Source: Chelonoidis abingdonii
Lineage: Eukaryota > Chordata > Testudines > Testudinidae
Reading direction: 5' to 3'
Assembly (NCBI RefSeq): GCF_003597395.2
Contig: NC_133769.1
Location: 173,769,058 to 173,833,057, forward strand
Length of the DNA: 64,000 nucleotides
Shown: positions 46,938-62,670 of the stretch, one piece after another
Numbering within the stretch: the first letter of the stretch is position 1
How the letters are laid out: each line of letters begins with the position of its first letter
Translations under genes and position numbers: made by a program
The notes under the pieces: generated by a model
Databases searched by the model: none
Seen by the model: the letters and a program-made list of their open reading frames with translations, nothing else
Told to the model about the DNA's origin: nothing

Positions 46938-48175
46938 GATACCACAGCTCCCTGGAGCCCCAGTTTGTAGAAGGACAGCAGATGTTTCCTCCTTACCCCA
47001 GTGGATTGACACTTTATGGCAAAGGAGCAGATGCCGCAAGTGTCTGAATACAGACCTGGTCCTTATGCTGCAATGCTGTGTACTGCAATGATGCCAGCAG
47101 AGTTAATACTGAAATGGCATGGGAAAGTATCCTACCATGATGGACAAAATAAGGCAGCTTTTCCCAGAAACCCATTACACCTACTTTTTTGTTCAGATTA
47201 AACTTAAAAACTAATAGCATGTAACCCCAATGGTTTGATTGGAAACGTTTACTGACCAGAGGTACTTTCCCCATCATTGCGCTCTGCCACCGACTGATCC
47301 TGTGAGGGGATGGGCTCCAGGTTTAAAAACAATTCTTGGCTGTCAGAGAGAATGGATCCTCCACTTCCCTGCCTCTCACTCTCTTCCTCCTCTTCCTCAC
47401 CAACAATGTCCTCCTTGTTGTTGCTTGAGGTTGCCTGGGGCTCCTGGGAGGTATCTACGGAGTATTTTGGGGTAGTGGTGGGGTTGCCACTGAGAATCAC
47501 ATGCAGCTCCTCAAAAAAATGGCATGTCTGTGGGGCAGAACCAGAATGATTGTTTGCCTCCCTTGTCTTCTGATATGCTTACTGAAGCTCCTTTATTTTC
47601 ATGTGGTGCTTCTGTGTATCCCTGGTGTAGCCCTTCTCCTCCATGCCTCTCACGATCTTGGCATAGATGTCAGTGTTTCTTCTGCTGGATAGGAACTCTG
47701 TCTGCACAGACTCTTCTCCCCACACAGCAAGATCCACCACCTCCTGGGTACTCCATGCAGGAGCGCGTTTGTGGCCTTGAGTCTCCATGATCATCTGTGC
47801 TGGCGAGCTGTCCACACTGATCAAACAGGAAATAAAATTTCAAAAGTTCCAAAGGCTTTCATGGGAGAGCAGCTATTTCCTATGTACCTGGCTGATGTGC
47901 CATGGAGTTGAAAGTGCTCTCCAGAGCAGTCACAGCGGAGCACTGTGGGACACTTCCTAGAGGCCATTCATTCGAATTACATAATGCAGTGTCTACACTA
48001 TCCTCATGTCTACCTGTGGATGTTGGATCAAGTGCTACGCCTTTCGCAGAAGTGGAGTACAGAAGTTGACCAGGCCAGTAAGGTTGGAGGAAGGGACTTG
48101 TAGTGTAGACACATACAATATTAGTTCGACTTAACGTGGTTTATGTCATCCTAAATTTATAGTGTAGACCAGGCC
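46938..48175 (-). mobile_element. Second PIF/Harbinger-type element, minus strand, abutted or interrupted by copy 1
   Basis: The right terminus AGTGTAGACCAGGCC (ends 48175), followed by TTA (48176-48178), is a Harbinger-like end with a TWA-type target. Read on the minus strand it proceeds through a Myb/SANT-like gene (47824-47249) and then a segment (GCTGCCTTATTTTGTCCATC and onward) that I recall as following this gene in turtle elements. It stops where copy 1 begins. No opposite terminus was found left of 44877, so the element is truncated or its other part is unrecognisable. Confidence 0.7.
47249..47824 (-). pseudogene. Harbinger-associated Myb/SANT-like DNA-binding protein, one premature stop
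   Basis: The frame is 192 codons including stops. It encodes METQGHKRAPAWSTQEVVDL, then AVWGEESVQTEF, then YTRDTQKHHMKIKELQ, a stop, AYQKTREANNHSGSAPQTC, an acidic GEEEEEESE run, and finally SDSQELFLNLEPIPS. The two Trp blocks and the Q....K.K.L helix mark a Myb/SANT-like (trihelix type, MSANTD-like) domain. In PIF/Harbinger elements such a protein assists the transposase. The only break is TAA at 47579-47581, where relatives have CAA (Gln), a single C-to-T change. The frame is open on both sides with no frameshift. METQ at 47788 is the likely start, since relatives begin with a similar ME.Q; an in-frame ATG at 47824 lies upstream. Confidence 0.82.
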
Positions 48176-51187
<3,012 letters not shown>

Positions 51188-51195
51188 ATCCAAAA

Positions 51196-51850
51196 CAGGG
51201 GTGGGCAAACTACGTCCTGAGGGGCCGCATCTGGCTCTCCAGATGTTTTAATCTGGCCCTCGAACTCCTGCCAGGAAGCAGGGAATGGGGCTTGGCCTGC
51301 TCTGGCGCTCCAGCTGGGGAGTGGGGTCAGGGGTTTGCCCCACTCTGCACAGAAGCAGCGGCATGTTCCCCCTCCAGCTCCTATGTGTAGGGGCAGGCAG
51401 GGGGCTCCATATGCTGCCCCCACCCAAGCACTACCTCCACAGCTCCCATTGGCTGGGAACTGCGGTCAATGGGAGCTGCAGGAGCAGCACTTGTGGACAG
51501 GGCAGTGCACAGAGCCGCCTGGCTGCTCCTCCATGTAGGAGTAGGAAGGGGAACATGCCGCTGCTTCTGGGAGCTGCTTGAGGTAAGCGCCAACTGGAGC
51601 CTGCACTCTTTACCCCATCCCAGCCCCAGTCCTGATCCCTCTTCTGCCCTCCAAACCCTTCAGTCTCAGCCCAGAGCCCCCTCCTGCAGCCTGAACCCTC
51701 ATTTCTAGCCTCACCCCAGAGCCCACACTGCCAGCAGGAGCCCTCACCCCTTCCTGCACCCCAACCCCCAATTTTGTGAGCATTCAGGGTCCCACCATAC
51801 AATTTCCATACCTAGATGTGGCCCTCGGGCCAAAAAGTTTGCCCACCCCT
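51196..51850. mobile_element. hAT-type transposon, GC-rich interior
   Basis: The termini CAGGGGTGGGCAAACTA and AAAGTTTGCCCACCCCT are inverted; the final G is lost. The 8-bp flanks ATCCAAAA (51188-51195) and ATCCAAAG (51851-51858) differ by one base. The interior contains AAGCAGCGGCATGTTCCCCC twice in variant form. It shares the GGGAGCTGCTTGAGGTAAGC block with the element at 18880. Open frames here are not genes. Confidence 0.9.
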
Positions 51851-52099
51851 ATCCAAAGTATCACTATCCTGTGATTCATCAGCTTGTTTGGAGGAGACAG
51901 TGGTATGATTTGAGTCAGGATTCTAGCATTTCCGTGGGTGTTAGATGACTCAGATGGCTAACATGGGAGTGAGAAGTAGTTAGTGTGTGAAGTCTCAGAT
52001 TTCAAGGTTCTGTTGGGCAGTTAAAATATTAATAAAAAATCTTGCCAAAACTGTTCATTTGTCAACTTTATTCTGTACGGCTGTTCTGTTTTATGGATG

Positions 52100-52240
52100 T
52101 TCCCTCTCATAACTCAGTGTTCTCTGTGGGAGCTGCTGGGCGCTGAGCATTCCTAAAAAGCAGGCCAGTCGCCATTTCTTTAGGTATCTAAATGGGTCCT
52201 GCTGAGTGCTGAGCTAGAAAATCGGACCTCTGGCCTCCCT
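52100..52240. repeat. MITE-like fragment
   Basis: GGAGCTGCTGGGCGCTGAGC and ATTCCTAAAAAGCAGGCC followed by TGCTGAGTGCTGAGC and AAAATCGGACC resemble a reptile MITE group. A partial second copy sits at 52480-52525 (GAGCTGCTCAGTGCTGAATG). Confidence 0.45.
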
Positions 52241-52639
52241 ATAAATAATGCAGCGTTAATTGTACTTCAGCGTGTGTTGCTCTTCACTTTCCCCTACCCG
52301 AATTTGCTTGAAATACATTGAATTATGACACGGTAGATATATAAAATGAAACTATGGGTACACAGAATAGTTAGTTTTCAAACCATCAGTATTGGCAAGA
52401 GAACTTTTTTAAAATCAGATTTTTCAGTTCTCAGGATAATATTCAGTTTTTAACTGCTTAGTAAAGTGACTTTTCAATATGAGCTGCTCAGTGCTGAATG
52501 CTTCTGAAAACCTGGCCAAAACATTTCGATGCCTGGAGGGTAGTGTACTATTTTAAAAATCTGACTCCAATTGTGTGTTCTGATCACCATGTCAAAATCT
52601 GGCCTCTGGTCTTAATGCAAGCCTAGGAATTGTGAACGC

Positions 52640-52830
52640 CACACTTTTGCTTCTAGTTCTGGGAGTGACTCCTTCAGTAGCTTTGGGCAAGTCATCTTAG
52701 TCTACTTCTCCATTGGAAATAGCAGCACTTGTTTCTCTGCCTCACAGGACTGAATTAGTTAACATTTATGAAGTGCTCTGTGAATAGCCAGTGTCCTGGA
52801 AATGCTAAATAGTATTGTTTGTATGATCAC
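52640..52830 (+). repeat. MIR/CORE-SINE
   Basis: Shows TTCTAGTTCTGGGAGTGACT, then CTTTGGGCAAGTCATCTTAG, TCTACTTCTCCATTGG, CCTCACAGGACTGAATTAGT and AAGTGCTCTGTGAA in MIR order. Confidence 0.75.
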
Positions 52831-55139
52831 AGTGCCTTAAAATAATAGTTTAAAATGTTTATAGAAAAAAAAATCTGTGTGTGTCTGGATGGGACCATTA
52901 CTAAGTGTTGTTATTCTGGAGTGGGATGAGTAGGAAGAGGGATAGTAGAATCCAAAGTTTCCAATGGTTTTTGTCATAGAATGTTCAATAAGCAACTTTG
53001 GTGAGTAGGGTGTCCAGGACAGAACTTACCAGCTATTTCCTAGCTCATCAGTTTCTAGTCTCCATTGTGTATTATTTTATTTTGATTTGCAAAGCCTCAT
53101 TTGGTTCTTTTGGCAGCCGCTGTGCTCTACTCTGCTTCTCTGTTGATCTCCCCGCAGCTGTGCCTCTTCTGCATTGGATGCCTAAAGCAGCAAGAGGCAA
53201 AGCAGCTGGCAGAGGAATGATACAGGGCATCATAATGGCTGTAAGAAAAACAGACTTGCAAGATTACTCTACAGGGATTCTTGTATCCCATAGAGAAATT
53301 TTTTTAGCCTTTGCAAGTCGGTATTGGTTTGGGTAAGTCTGCCTAAGCTTTTCCTGTACATGCGGTTCCTACCTACCATAATATCCATGGGGAACAAAAC
53401 TGTACAATACATATAGAATTGTACTGATGCGCTTCTAAAATAATGAGATTCTTAGGTTGAAGTCAGAGAATAGTAAATTCACTTATATCTCTTATCTTGG
53501 TGCGATTGTGGTACAGAACCAGGGCCCAAACTATGTTCCTTTACATACTCTGATATTTTAAGCTTAAAAACTTAAATATAAATTTTTAAAAATAGAAAAA
53601 GAAAGTAATATGAACTGTTACATAAAAGTGATGTAATAATAGGAAAGTTAAATGGCAGTGGAAAAGTGAAACATTCTTTTCATAGTCCTTTATTTATAAT
53701 GGGTTAATTAAACCCTGTAAATATGGCTGCATCTGTCTTCTAGCTAACTAAAATATGAACTTAAACTTCAGTGGAAAAAAACATTATAATAAAGATGTCA
53801 CCTGGTACTGAAGCATTGCTAATAGCGAGGTGGTGATTTACAAGGTAAAGCTAATAGAGCTACCCTTGAGGCTGTGATTCACAAATGAGGATGCTGGTAT
53901 TGTGCCAGCTGTTATCCAAGATCCAGCAGTATTCCCATCAGAAGCCATAAATGTCAATATGCTGAGAAGGGTTCCTTATATCAATAACCCCACAGCCAGT
54001 GATTTAGCAAAAGGTATCTAATAGAGATTTTTCAGGTTAATCATTTTACCCGATTCTAGAAAATGACTCAAAGTGTTTGTCATGCTCAGTATTCTGTGCT
54101 TCATCTCATTCTGAAATCTGATTTTACTTGGCATTATATAACAGAAGCATTTAGAAATTCCTGAATATTTATGTTAAGATTTATGGCTCATTGGTATTCC
54201 AAGATCTGTGTGTTCCACATAACTGATGGCAGTGTTTTAGCCCCCTGGTTGTTAATATTGCCCTGTAAGAGTGTGATCATTTCTTGAGCCGTCCCACACA
54301 TGCATAATCTTGGCATCGGTGACACTCAAACCAATTCAAGATAAACCTTGGCCCATCTAGACGCCAAAGCAACTGCTTCAAAAAATAGAATATCTGGGTG
54401 TACTTATAGTTGAATTGTGATTGGCAGCAGCCACAAAGCCTATATCCTGTGCTGCCACCACTAGCATCTGCATATGCAACCTTTTTGTACTGTCAGTCAA
54501 ATACCCGTTCCATTTCCATAGATTTCATTAAAGGGGGAAAAAAGAAGAGCTACTTAGTCTTTACAGAGTATATTATTGATATGCTGATTAAGCATAACGC
54601 AACTGATCATTAACTGCAATTCACGTAAATTACAGCCGCACAGATGTGGGGGGTTGGGAAGATAAAAAAGCAAGTGACTTCTAATAATATGCAATACAAA
54701 TGTGATGGATAATTCATACAGGACAAAAAGAGTAGAGTCCAAATTCCATTCTGCATATTCATGTGAGTGGTCATATTGGTTTCAGGGTGATTTTTTCAAT
54801 AAATAAGGTGACTAGGATTTGACCCTAGGTTGCTGTTCTTTGGTTTGGAAAAAATTAATCTCAAATACTTTCATGTACCTGCCTCATGACATGACATGAA
54901 TATAAAATATACTAGATGTACTGCAGTATCATTTGGGCATGGCCTAATTTTTAAATGTTACATTTTCATAGCCAAAAAACATTAATGGTATTTGTTTTCT
55001 CTGTGGTTAACAGGAGAAAAAGATAAAACCAGTTTTTATCTTGTCTTTCTGTTAGCAACCATAGAAACTAACCACTCCTTGCATATATGGTTAATATGTC
55101 CTACCTATTTGTGGATACATTTGTCTTGCATATAATCAG
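52831..55139. other. Intron 2 DNA, no exon seen
   Basis: No supported exon or repeat. The 112-codon frame at 52998-53336 shows no domain or splice context. Confidence 0.5.
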
Positions 55140-55144
55140 AGTTA

Positions 55145-55345
55145 ACAAATTATGGCCAACATTTTCAAACTTCAGTTGCCTGAAGTAAGGCACTTAAATC
55201 TGTAGGTATCATTTATGATCCCTGAGTACCTGCAGCTCCACTTTAACTTTACTGGGAGCTCCGGTTGCTCAATACTGCTGAAATTCAGGGGACTTACTGA
55301 GGTCCCTAATTATAGATTTAGGGGACTTACTATAGACACTTGAAC
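55145..55345. repeat. MITE-like palindromic fragment
   Basis: The elements CCAACATTTTCAAACTTCAG, CCTGAGTACCTGCAGCTCCA, TACTGGGAGCTCCGGTTGCT and CTGAAATTCAGGGG belong to the same fold-back MITE group as 31845 and 52100. Confidence 0.45.
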
Positions 55346-55504
55346 ATTTGGCTTGTGTGCCCATTTATTCCTTGCCCTCACACTCATGGGCATTTGGAAG
55401 AGAGAACCTAGAGATCCCAATTAGGGAACCTGTGGCTTGGGTGACAGGGAGAGAAGAACAGCATTTCCCACTCTTGCAAAATTTGGGTTGCCCAGTTAGT
55501 GCTA

Positions 55505-55566
55505 GATCCTGCACCACTGCAGTCAGTGGGAACTTTTCCATTCACTTGAATGGGAGCAGGATCAAC
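55505..55566. repeat. Short palindromic MITE
   Basis: GATCCTGCACCACTGCAGTC at the left and ATTCACTTGAATGGGAGCAG, then GATC at the right are inverted around GGGAACTTTTCC. Confidence 0.65.
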
Positions 55567-55727
55567 CCTTAATGAAAATGAGGAAAACGGATTATTTCAG
55601 ATTTTTCAAAAAGGCTGAAAATAGTCTGTCATATTGGAATCTAGTGCCACATCCCTTTGTTCTGTGTCTCTCGGGAATGTATATGGATACCCCCTCCCCC
55701 CGCATTGCTGTAATCTTGGCACGCCTC

Positions 55728-55875
55728 ACAACACCTTGATGAGGTAGAGAAGGGCTAGTATCCCCATCTTACAGAACTGAGGCACAGAGAAGCTAAGTGA
55801 GTTGCCAAGGTCACATTAGGAATCTATAGTGGAGCAGAGACTTGAACCCAGGTTTTTCAAGTGCCCTAACTGCAG
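55728..55875 (-). repeat. MIR/CORE-SINE (minus orientation)
   Basis: TATCCCCATCTTACAGAACT, then GAGGCACAGAGAAGCTAAGT, GAGTTGCCAAGGTCACATTA and GACTTGAACCCAGG are the reverse complement of the MIR core and B-box arm. It is well preserved. Confidence 0.85.
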
Positions 55876-56007
55876 AGTGGCTAAGGAATAAACTAACAGG
55901 CTCCCAATGGAAAAAAATATTCAAAGACACAAATTCAGTGCTGGGTCCTTGATTCATGTTAGTAGTTCCCTTCTCTCACTGACTTAGACCCATGAAGTCC
56001 CACTGAG

Positions 56008-56157
56008 GTCCTGATTCATGAAAGCCCTTAAGCATGTGCTAAACTCTACCCTTGTCCAGCACTGGTGATTCTATTCACTGGTTTCAGTGGGACTTTTTTA
56101 AACACGTGCTTCAAATTAAGCACTTGCTGAGTCAAGTTTTGCTGAAGTTGGGCCAAA
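56008..56157. repeat. Palindromic Chompy-like MITE
   Basis: GGTCCTGATTCATGAAAGCC with AGCATGTGCTAAACTC at the left and ACACGTGCTTCAAATTAAGC with GCTGAAGTTGGGCC at the right flank GTTTCAGTGGGACT, a known fold-back arrangement. Confidence 0.6.
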
Positions 56158-56730
56158 ATAAGGAAGGACTGTGTGTGATTTTCCTGAGACCTTTTCCTTT
56201 TAAAAGGATGCTGTAAAAAGAGTGCCCCCCCACCCTGTCCTCTTGGGAAAAAAAAGTATTTTCATCGCACCAGAATGCTAACTTTGAAATGACAGCCCCC
56301 AGCTCACTTGTTCTGTTTCCCGTCTTTAGCTGACATACTTGGCACATGACACCATGTTCAGTTTCTGGTCTTTTTCATGGGATTTGAAAGAGAGAGAGAA
56401 GAAGAATCTGTATAAAATATGCCTTTAGTTGTCATTCCTGACTAAATGTGGAGGAAGGAGATCTTTATGGTTGTATTTGCCTTTGGCAGAAGAAGTCCTG
56501 GTAAAAAGCCAGTTGATCAAACAACCCACAGGGAAGGGACATCCACCAAGATACATTTTTCTTCCAATATTGGCATCACAGAAGCAGAGTACTCTAGCCA
56601 CTGTGAGACCCTTGGTGCCCGAGGGAGTTCTAAGAGCTTGGATACAGATTGGGCCCTTGTCTGTGGGTTTCATCTCTCAGATGAAAAAGGACAAGCTTCA
56701 GCTGCATTTTTTATTGCTAGGCATTTAAAG

Positions 56731-56890
56731 TTGACTGATACCTTGGTTTCGGATTCACTTTTTGGCCTTGGACAAGTAACTTATCTTCTCTCTTTTTCCT
56801 CTGTGTGAAAAGGAGATGGTATTTACACAACTCAACTGGGTTTTGTGTGCATTTTTATTAAACGTAAAGCACTTCAAAGATTAAATAACC
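56731..56890 (+). repeat. MIR/CORE-SINE
   Basis: Shows TTGGCCTTGGACAAGTAACT, TATCTTCTCTC and GTGTGAAAAGGAGATGGTAT, then GTAAAGCACTTCAAAG, in MIR order. Confidence 0.7.
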
Positions 56891-59800
56891 AACCATGAAT
56901 GCTAAATATTGTGAAACACAAAAGATGAAAATAGAAAATATCTACTTTATTGTTAAAAATTTAAACCTGCTTCAGAATGGAAACAGGATATATTTTATTG
57001 TCTAAAATAGTGTCTCCGCCTATTCACTAGAGGTTACTGAGCTTTTATAAAAAATTATGCATTTGGTTTTTAGGTTCTCAGTGTTATCCATGAATTCTGG
57101 TTTTCTAACAATTTTATATGTTGTATGCTGTCTTTTTAGCATTCAGTGCTTGTGGATGATGTCTGAACTGCAAACAGAGTATTTTGACAACTGGTTGTCA
57201 GAAAAAACCACCTGGGATTCTGTCTCTGTGAATCACACACTATAATTTTTCCTTCATATGCTGGACAGTTGATTGAGGGAAATCAACTTTTTTGACATAT
57301 GTGTTCTATGATTCTTGGTCAGTTGGAAGTGTGCTGTTTGGGATACATCTTAAATTTAGCATTTTCACCTTTGGGATGATCTTCTGATTAAATTCGAGAG
57401 CAGTGTTACAATTCAAGACCTATATATATTTTTAATTCATTTCCTTGCAACTTTATATAAATGTGTGTGTAAGGTCTCATTCCTTTGGATTGAAACGTCA
57501 TTTTCAATATGAGGGCAGTTTTTAGTATTTCTCACCCTCAAAGTGAAGAATTTTGCTTTGTATTTCCATGAAGCTTTTAAAATTTCTCTCCATATTTAAA
57601 CTAAGATGTCATTCATCTAAATTGTCACAACCATGAGTCAGATTGTGAAGATGAAATTTTTTGAGTCAGTGGCTTCTTCATTTTACTAAATGATAGCTGA
57701 AGTCAAACAGTCATGTCAGTACTGTAAACTCTTCCTCTTCATAGCTACTATACGTAGGAGCTTTAACCATAGGATATCCAATAAAAAATTTTTTAATTGT
57801 TTGAATTCTGATATGTAAGCCGAATGGCAGTATCACTCTTTGTCAGATGCATGTTTGCAGCTTCTGTTGAAGTGAATAGAAACCATGCATGTACATTCAA
57901 GGACAGATTTTTTGTGTACATTAGTCGGCTTTGACGCTTTTTGACCAGCATATTAACTTCAGTTGCTAAGACCGACTTTTAGAATAAAAAGTCCAAGCAA
58001 AGGTTTACAAGTTAGAAAACGACGTCATTATTATTTTAGCTGGAGCTGAATGAAAAAGGAGAGGTGGGGAAATAATCTGAAAACATTTTGACATTCATAT
58101 AGATTTGTGAATTATTTTTCCAGTGGCATTGAGTGAATATTAATAAAAAAAAACTCATTAAAATGTTGGAAAAACTGCCAAATTCATTATGTAAATTATT
58201 GGACTGCTTAGTAAATTCTTATCTTAATCTGTATTCCTTTATTTATTAAGCTGACTAACAAATTCAGTCTGATTATAGGAATGTTTGTATCTTGCCACGT
58301 TCTTTTGATAACTCTATGTGGAGTAATAGCAAATTCATTTTTATTCTAATTCAAATTGCTCTTTCCCACAGCAATGATCTCCTTTTATTATTTTCCTTTT
58401 GGACATTAGCCTTTTCAGTTTATCACCACATTGCTTCAAATTATTTGCTGCATTTCTATTTAAAAAAAAGAATATTACACACACAAAAAAGCAGCTAAGT
58501 ATACAGGAAGTACAATGCCCTTGTTTAGTTTTGGGGGAAAATATTGGAAGTCCATCCTATTTCATTAGTTATGCAATCAATCATTCTGCCATTTGTGTAA
58601 TAGGTTGTTGCAGGTTGAGTATCATTTTTCTCTGGTTTCAAGAAATGCAAGTTTCAACTTCCATTCCAAGGCCTAAATAAAGATTTTATTTGGAACTAGT
58701 ATTGCACACGTTCCAGCATCTCATTTTTCCTTTGAACTTCAAAGCTTAGAAAGAGTATCATTTCCTTTGTGGGCAGGAATTTTATTTCTGTCTGTCTGTC
58801 TGTCAGGATAAATTCAGACTGTTTGTGGTAAGTTATCAGAAAAGAAATGACCATTGAATGTTTTTCTCTTTCTAAAGGAATGTTTTACTTCTAACATCTC
58901 CGATTCTTTGTTGTGCAGAATTTATTTGCGTAAAATATAATAACTAAATACTAAAGATGATTGGGAAACAAAAAGAAAAACATGGTGTGTCATATAGTGT
59001 CTTAAACGCAAAGAGTAGATCATATTAGTGACAGGACTACTCTGAAAAAGATTAGGGAAAAATAAATGTTTTCTGACAAGTTGAACCACAAAACTGATGG
59101 CTATAATTTCTACTAAAAATCCCTTGTAAATTTTGTTGTTCCTCTTAATAATGTTGCTATTAGTGCATCATAACTTTTACCGTCTAATTTGTTTGTCTGC
59201 AGCTAATTTAGTTTATTTTTCTAAAATTTCAATAATATCTTTAAAATTAAGTCTCTCTCCACGAACTAATTGTTTGCATGTTTCGTAGCTGACTTGTGGC
59301 AAAATCAAAGATGACTTTCTAAAGGGGCACTTGGAGGTAAAGGAATAAATGGAATAATTTACTATGGGAGGTGATGTACTGGCAAACAATGGAATTGATA
59401 ATACGGCCTTCTGGGCCTGGGTAAAGTAGGTGTTATATCTGCTTCAGCTTCTGTGTCCATCAGGCAACATGCTCACTGATAAGGATCCAACGACAATCAC
59501 CATTAACTATCTATTTGACAATGCAGCCCATTCCTTCTACTGTCACAGATACTATTTTCCTCCTTGTTGCAGTCCAGTTCTGCCTGTTAATTGATGAGCA
59601 CTTCCGTAAACATTTAAACTTGTTTTACAAAATGGGGGACTGCAAAGTACATCTTGTACAGGTGGGTAATGTCATATTTTATAAATGCTCTGGAATCAGG
59701 TTGCCTGAGGACAAGGGGATATCACTTTATTAACTGCAGGAGCAATTAGCTCAGTCTGCTCAGGCTTCTGACAACATCTTGTTCAGTCTGGCAATATCTC

Positions 59801-60677
59801 ATTTGCCCACTTCCTCACAGAGTCTAATTTTGAAGCTGGCAAGTGAAGTATTTTTAGCTGAAGCTCCTCGGTGGGTTATCAGCACCAAGAATTGAAACCC
59901 TGGACTTCTGGATCAAAAACAATGAGCCTCTCTGGGCTGAGTTTAAAGACTGAAATCTGTTAGCTCAGTATCAGGCTCATCAACATCTGTTGGCCAGCCT
60001 CTAGAGGAGACAAAGCCATGTTGTGTAAGTGTGGGTTACGATATTTTAGTAGTTCACTGCCTGTCCCTGGCAATAGCTGCACTACTAGCAGAACCTCCTT
60101 CCTTTCCTCTGGGCCTGGACCTAGGGCTCTTCTGTGCCTCCGGTCACTTACACTGTTTCATCCTCTTGTTATCCCCATCAGACAGCCAAACACACCCATC
60201 TCCACTAGTGTCAATCAGTTCTTCCTTCCTTGCTTCTGCTTTCCTCTGCCACCATAGACTCCCTTCCCTTCCTCTGCTATGCCCCTAGCATCCCTGTCCA
60301 ACCTAGCCTCACAAGAGGGTGAGATCACTGTCTCCCAAGTCCTGCTCCTCATGCATTGTGCCGCTCTGAAGCAGGGATTGAAAGTAACAGTGGCTTGTGC
60401 TGAGTTTGGGAGATGCTTTGAACAGAATCTGAGCAGACGGCCACAAGCAAGTGAAGAGATTCATCAGATGTATGGGGAGGTGAGAAATGACTTGTGAGTT
60501 TGTGGGCGGGGGGAGGGAGGGCATGGTGAGCATGTACAGATAAGGAACTTCATTAGCAGCAAAGTCAGACATTTCATCTGGCTGTTGGATTTTTAATTGA
60601 GATAGGATGCTTTTATTAGGAGTATTGCAGGGCTGATCTAGTCAACACAGTCACTCCCATGCTACTATTACACTGTC
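56891..60677. other. Intron 2 DNA, no exon seen
   Basis: About 3.8 kb without a recognised exon or repeat family apart from a (TCTG)n run at 58788-58804. The small frames near 60.0-60.3 kb have no family features. Confidence 0.5.
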
Positions 60678-60680
60678 TCA

Positions 60681-62667
60681 GGGTATGTCTACACTATGGG
60701 ATTATTCCAATTTTATATAAACTGGTTTTTAAAACAGATTGTATCAAGTCGAGTGCACACAGGCACACTAAGCACATTATTTCGGCGGTGTGCATCCATG
60801 TACCGAGGCTAGCGTTGATTTACGGAGCGTTGCACTGTGGGTAGCTATCCCATAGTTCCCGCAGTCTCCCCCACCCAATGGAATTCTGGGTTGAGATCCC
60901 AATGCAAAAACAGTGTCGCAGGTGATTCTGGGTAAATGTCATCACTCAATCCTTCCTCCGTGACAGCAATGGCAGACAATCATTTCGCGTCCTTTTCCCC
61001 TGGATTGCCCTGGCAGACACCATAGCATGGCAACCATGGAGCCCGTTTAGCCTTTTGTGACTGTCACCATATGTGTACTGGATGCTGCTGACAGACACAG
61101 TACTGCAGTGCTACACAGCAGCATTCATTTGCTTTTGCAAGGTAGCAGAGACGGTTACCAGCTATAGCACCGTCTGCAACTGGAAATTGGCGATGACGGT
61201 TATCAGTCCTTTTGTACCATCTGCTGCTGTCATGGCTGCTCCTGGCCGGCCTCGCTGAGGTTGGCGGAGGGTGCATGGACAAAAATGGGAATGACTCCCC
61301 AGATCATTCCCTTCTTTATGTTTTGTCTAAAAATAGAGTCAGTCCTGCCTAGAATATGGGGCAAGTGTACTAGAGAACCAGAGAGCACAGCCGCTCCGTG
61401 TCAGAGCCCCAGAGATCTCGCAGAAATGATGATTCCATTCGAGGGGGTGCTGCCTCTGCAACAACCCACCTGTTGCTTTCCTCTTCCCCAACCCTCCTGG
61501 GCTACCGTGGCAGTGTCCCCCGCATTTGTTTGATGAGGTAATAAAGAATGCGAGGATAAGAACACTGACTTTTAGTGAGATAAAATGAGGGGAGGCAGCC
61601 TCCGCTGCTATGATGTCCAGCAGTACAGATTCTTCATTAGATATGAAAGCGGGGGGGGGCTGATGGAGCTCAGTCCCCAGTTGCTATGATGAGGACGGGT
61701 TTCAATCCTTCTGCACCGCTGCTGGGAATGACCAGGAGTCATTCCCATTGTTGCCCAAGCGCCCCCGACTGACCTCATTGAGCCCATCCAGAGCACTCAC
61801 AGGGCGATGAGACGGTTTTCCACCATTTGCACTGTCTGCCACAGGAAAGGAAGGAAGGGATGCTGCTGTTCAGCACCGCAGCACAGCGTCTACCATCAGC
61901 ATGCAGTAGACATACCGGTGACATTGAAAAAAAGGCAAGAAACTATTTTTTTCCTTTTCTTTCACGGCGGGAGGAGAGTACATTGACGAGATATACCCTG
62001 AACCACCCTGGACAATGTTTTTGACCCTCAGGCATTGGAGCTCAGCCAAGAATGCAAATGCTTTTCAGAAACTGTGGGGACTGGGATAGCTGGAGTCCTC
62101 AGTCCTCGCTCCTCCTCGTGAGTGTCCATATGATTTTTGGCTTTCCGTTTACGCTTGTCACGCAGCACTGGTTGAGTCCCTGCCATGGCCTCTGTCTGGA
62201 GATTTTTTCAACGCTTTGTCATTTGTCTTCTGCAACGGAGCTCTGATAGAACAGATTTGTCTCCCCAATAGTGATCAGATCCGTATCCCCGTACAGTCTG
62301 TGCTGATCAGCGCTCCACGCTGGACAAACAGGAAATGAAATTCAAAAGTTCTCAGGGCTTTTCCTGTCTACTTGGCCAGTGCAACCGAGTTCAGATGGCT
62401 TTCCAGAGCGGTCACAATGGTGCACTGTGGGATACCGCCCGGAGGTCAACACCATCGAATTGCAGCCACACTAACCCTAATCCGACATGGCAATATCGAT
62501 TTCAGTGCTACTCCCCTCGTCGGGGAAGAGTACAGAAATTGGTTTTAAGAGACCTTTATATCAATATAAAGGGCTTTGTTGTGTGGACGGGTGCAGGGTT
62601 AAATCGGTTTAACGCTGCTAAATTCGGTATAAATTCGCTGCTAAATTCGCGTAGTGTAGACCAGGCC
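60681..62667 (-). mobile_element. PIF/Harbinger-type element, copy 2, inverted relative to copy 1 (1.99 kb)
   Basis: It begins GGGTATGTCTACACTATGGG and ends GTAGTGTAGACCAGGCC, the mirror image of copy 1. TCA flanks both ends (60678-60680, 62668-62670). Homologous blocks run in reverse order, for example GCATCCATGTACCGAGGCTA near the left and TTTCATTTCCTGTTTGTCCA (read on the minus strand) near 62340. A decayed Myb/SANT-like gene remnant lies at about 62100-62330 on the minus strand, where fragments such as CTGTTCTATCAGAGCTCCGT survive but the frame is broken. Confidence 0.85.
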
Positions 62668-62670
62668 TCA

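Noticed and set aside
52998..53336. 112-codon frame with hydrophobic stretch
   Set aside because: No flanking splice sites, no family match, and intronic position. The hydrophobic look is typical of T-rich random sequence.
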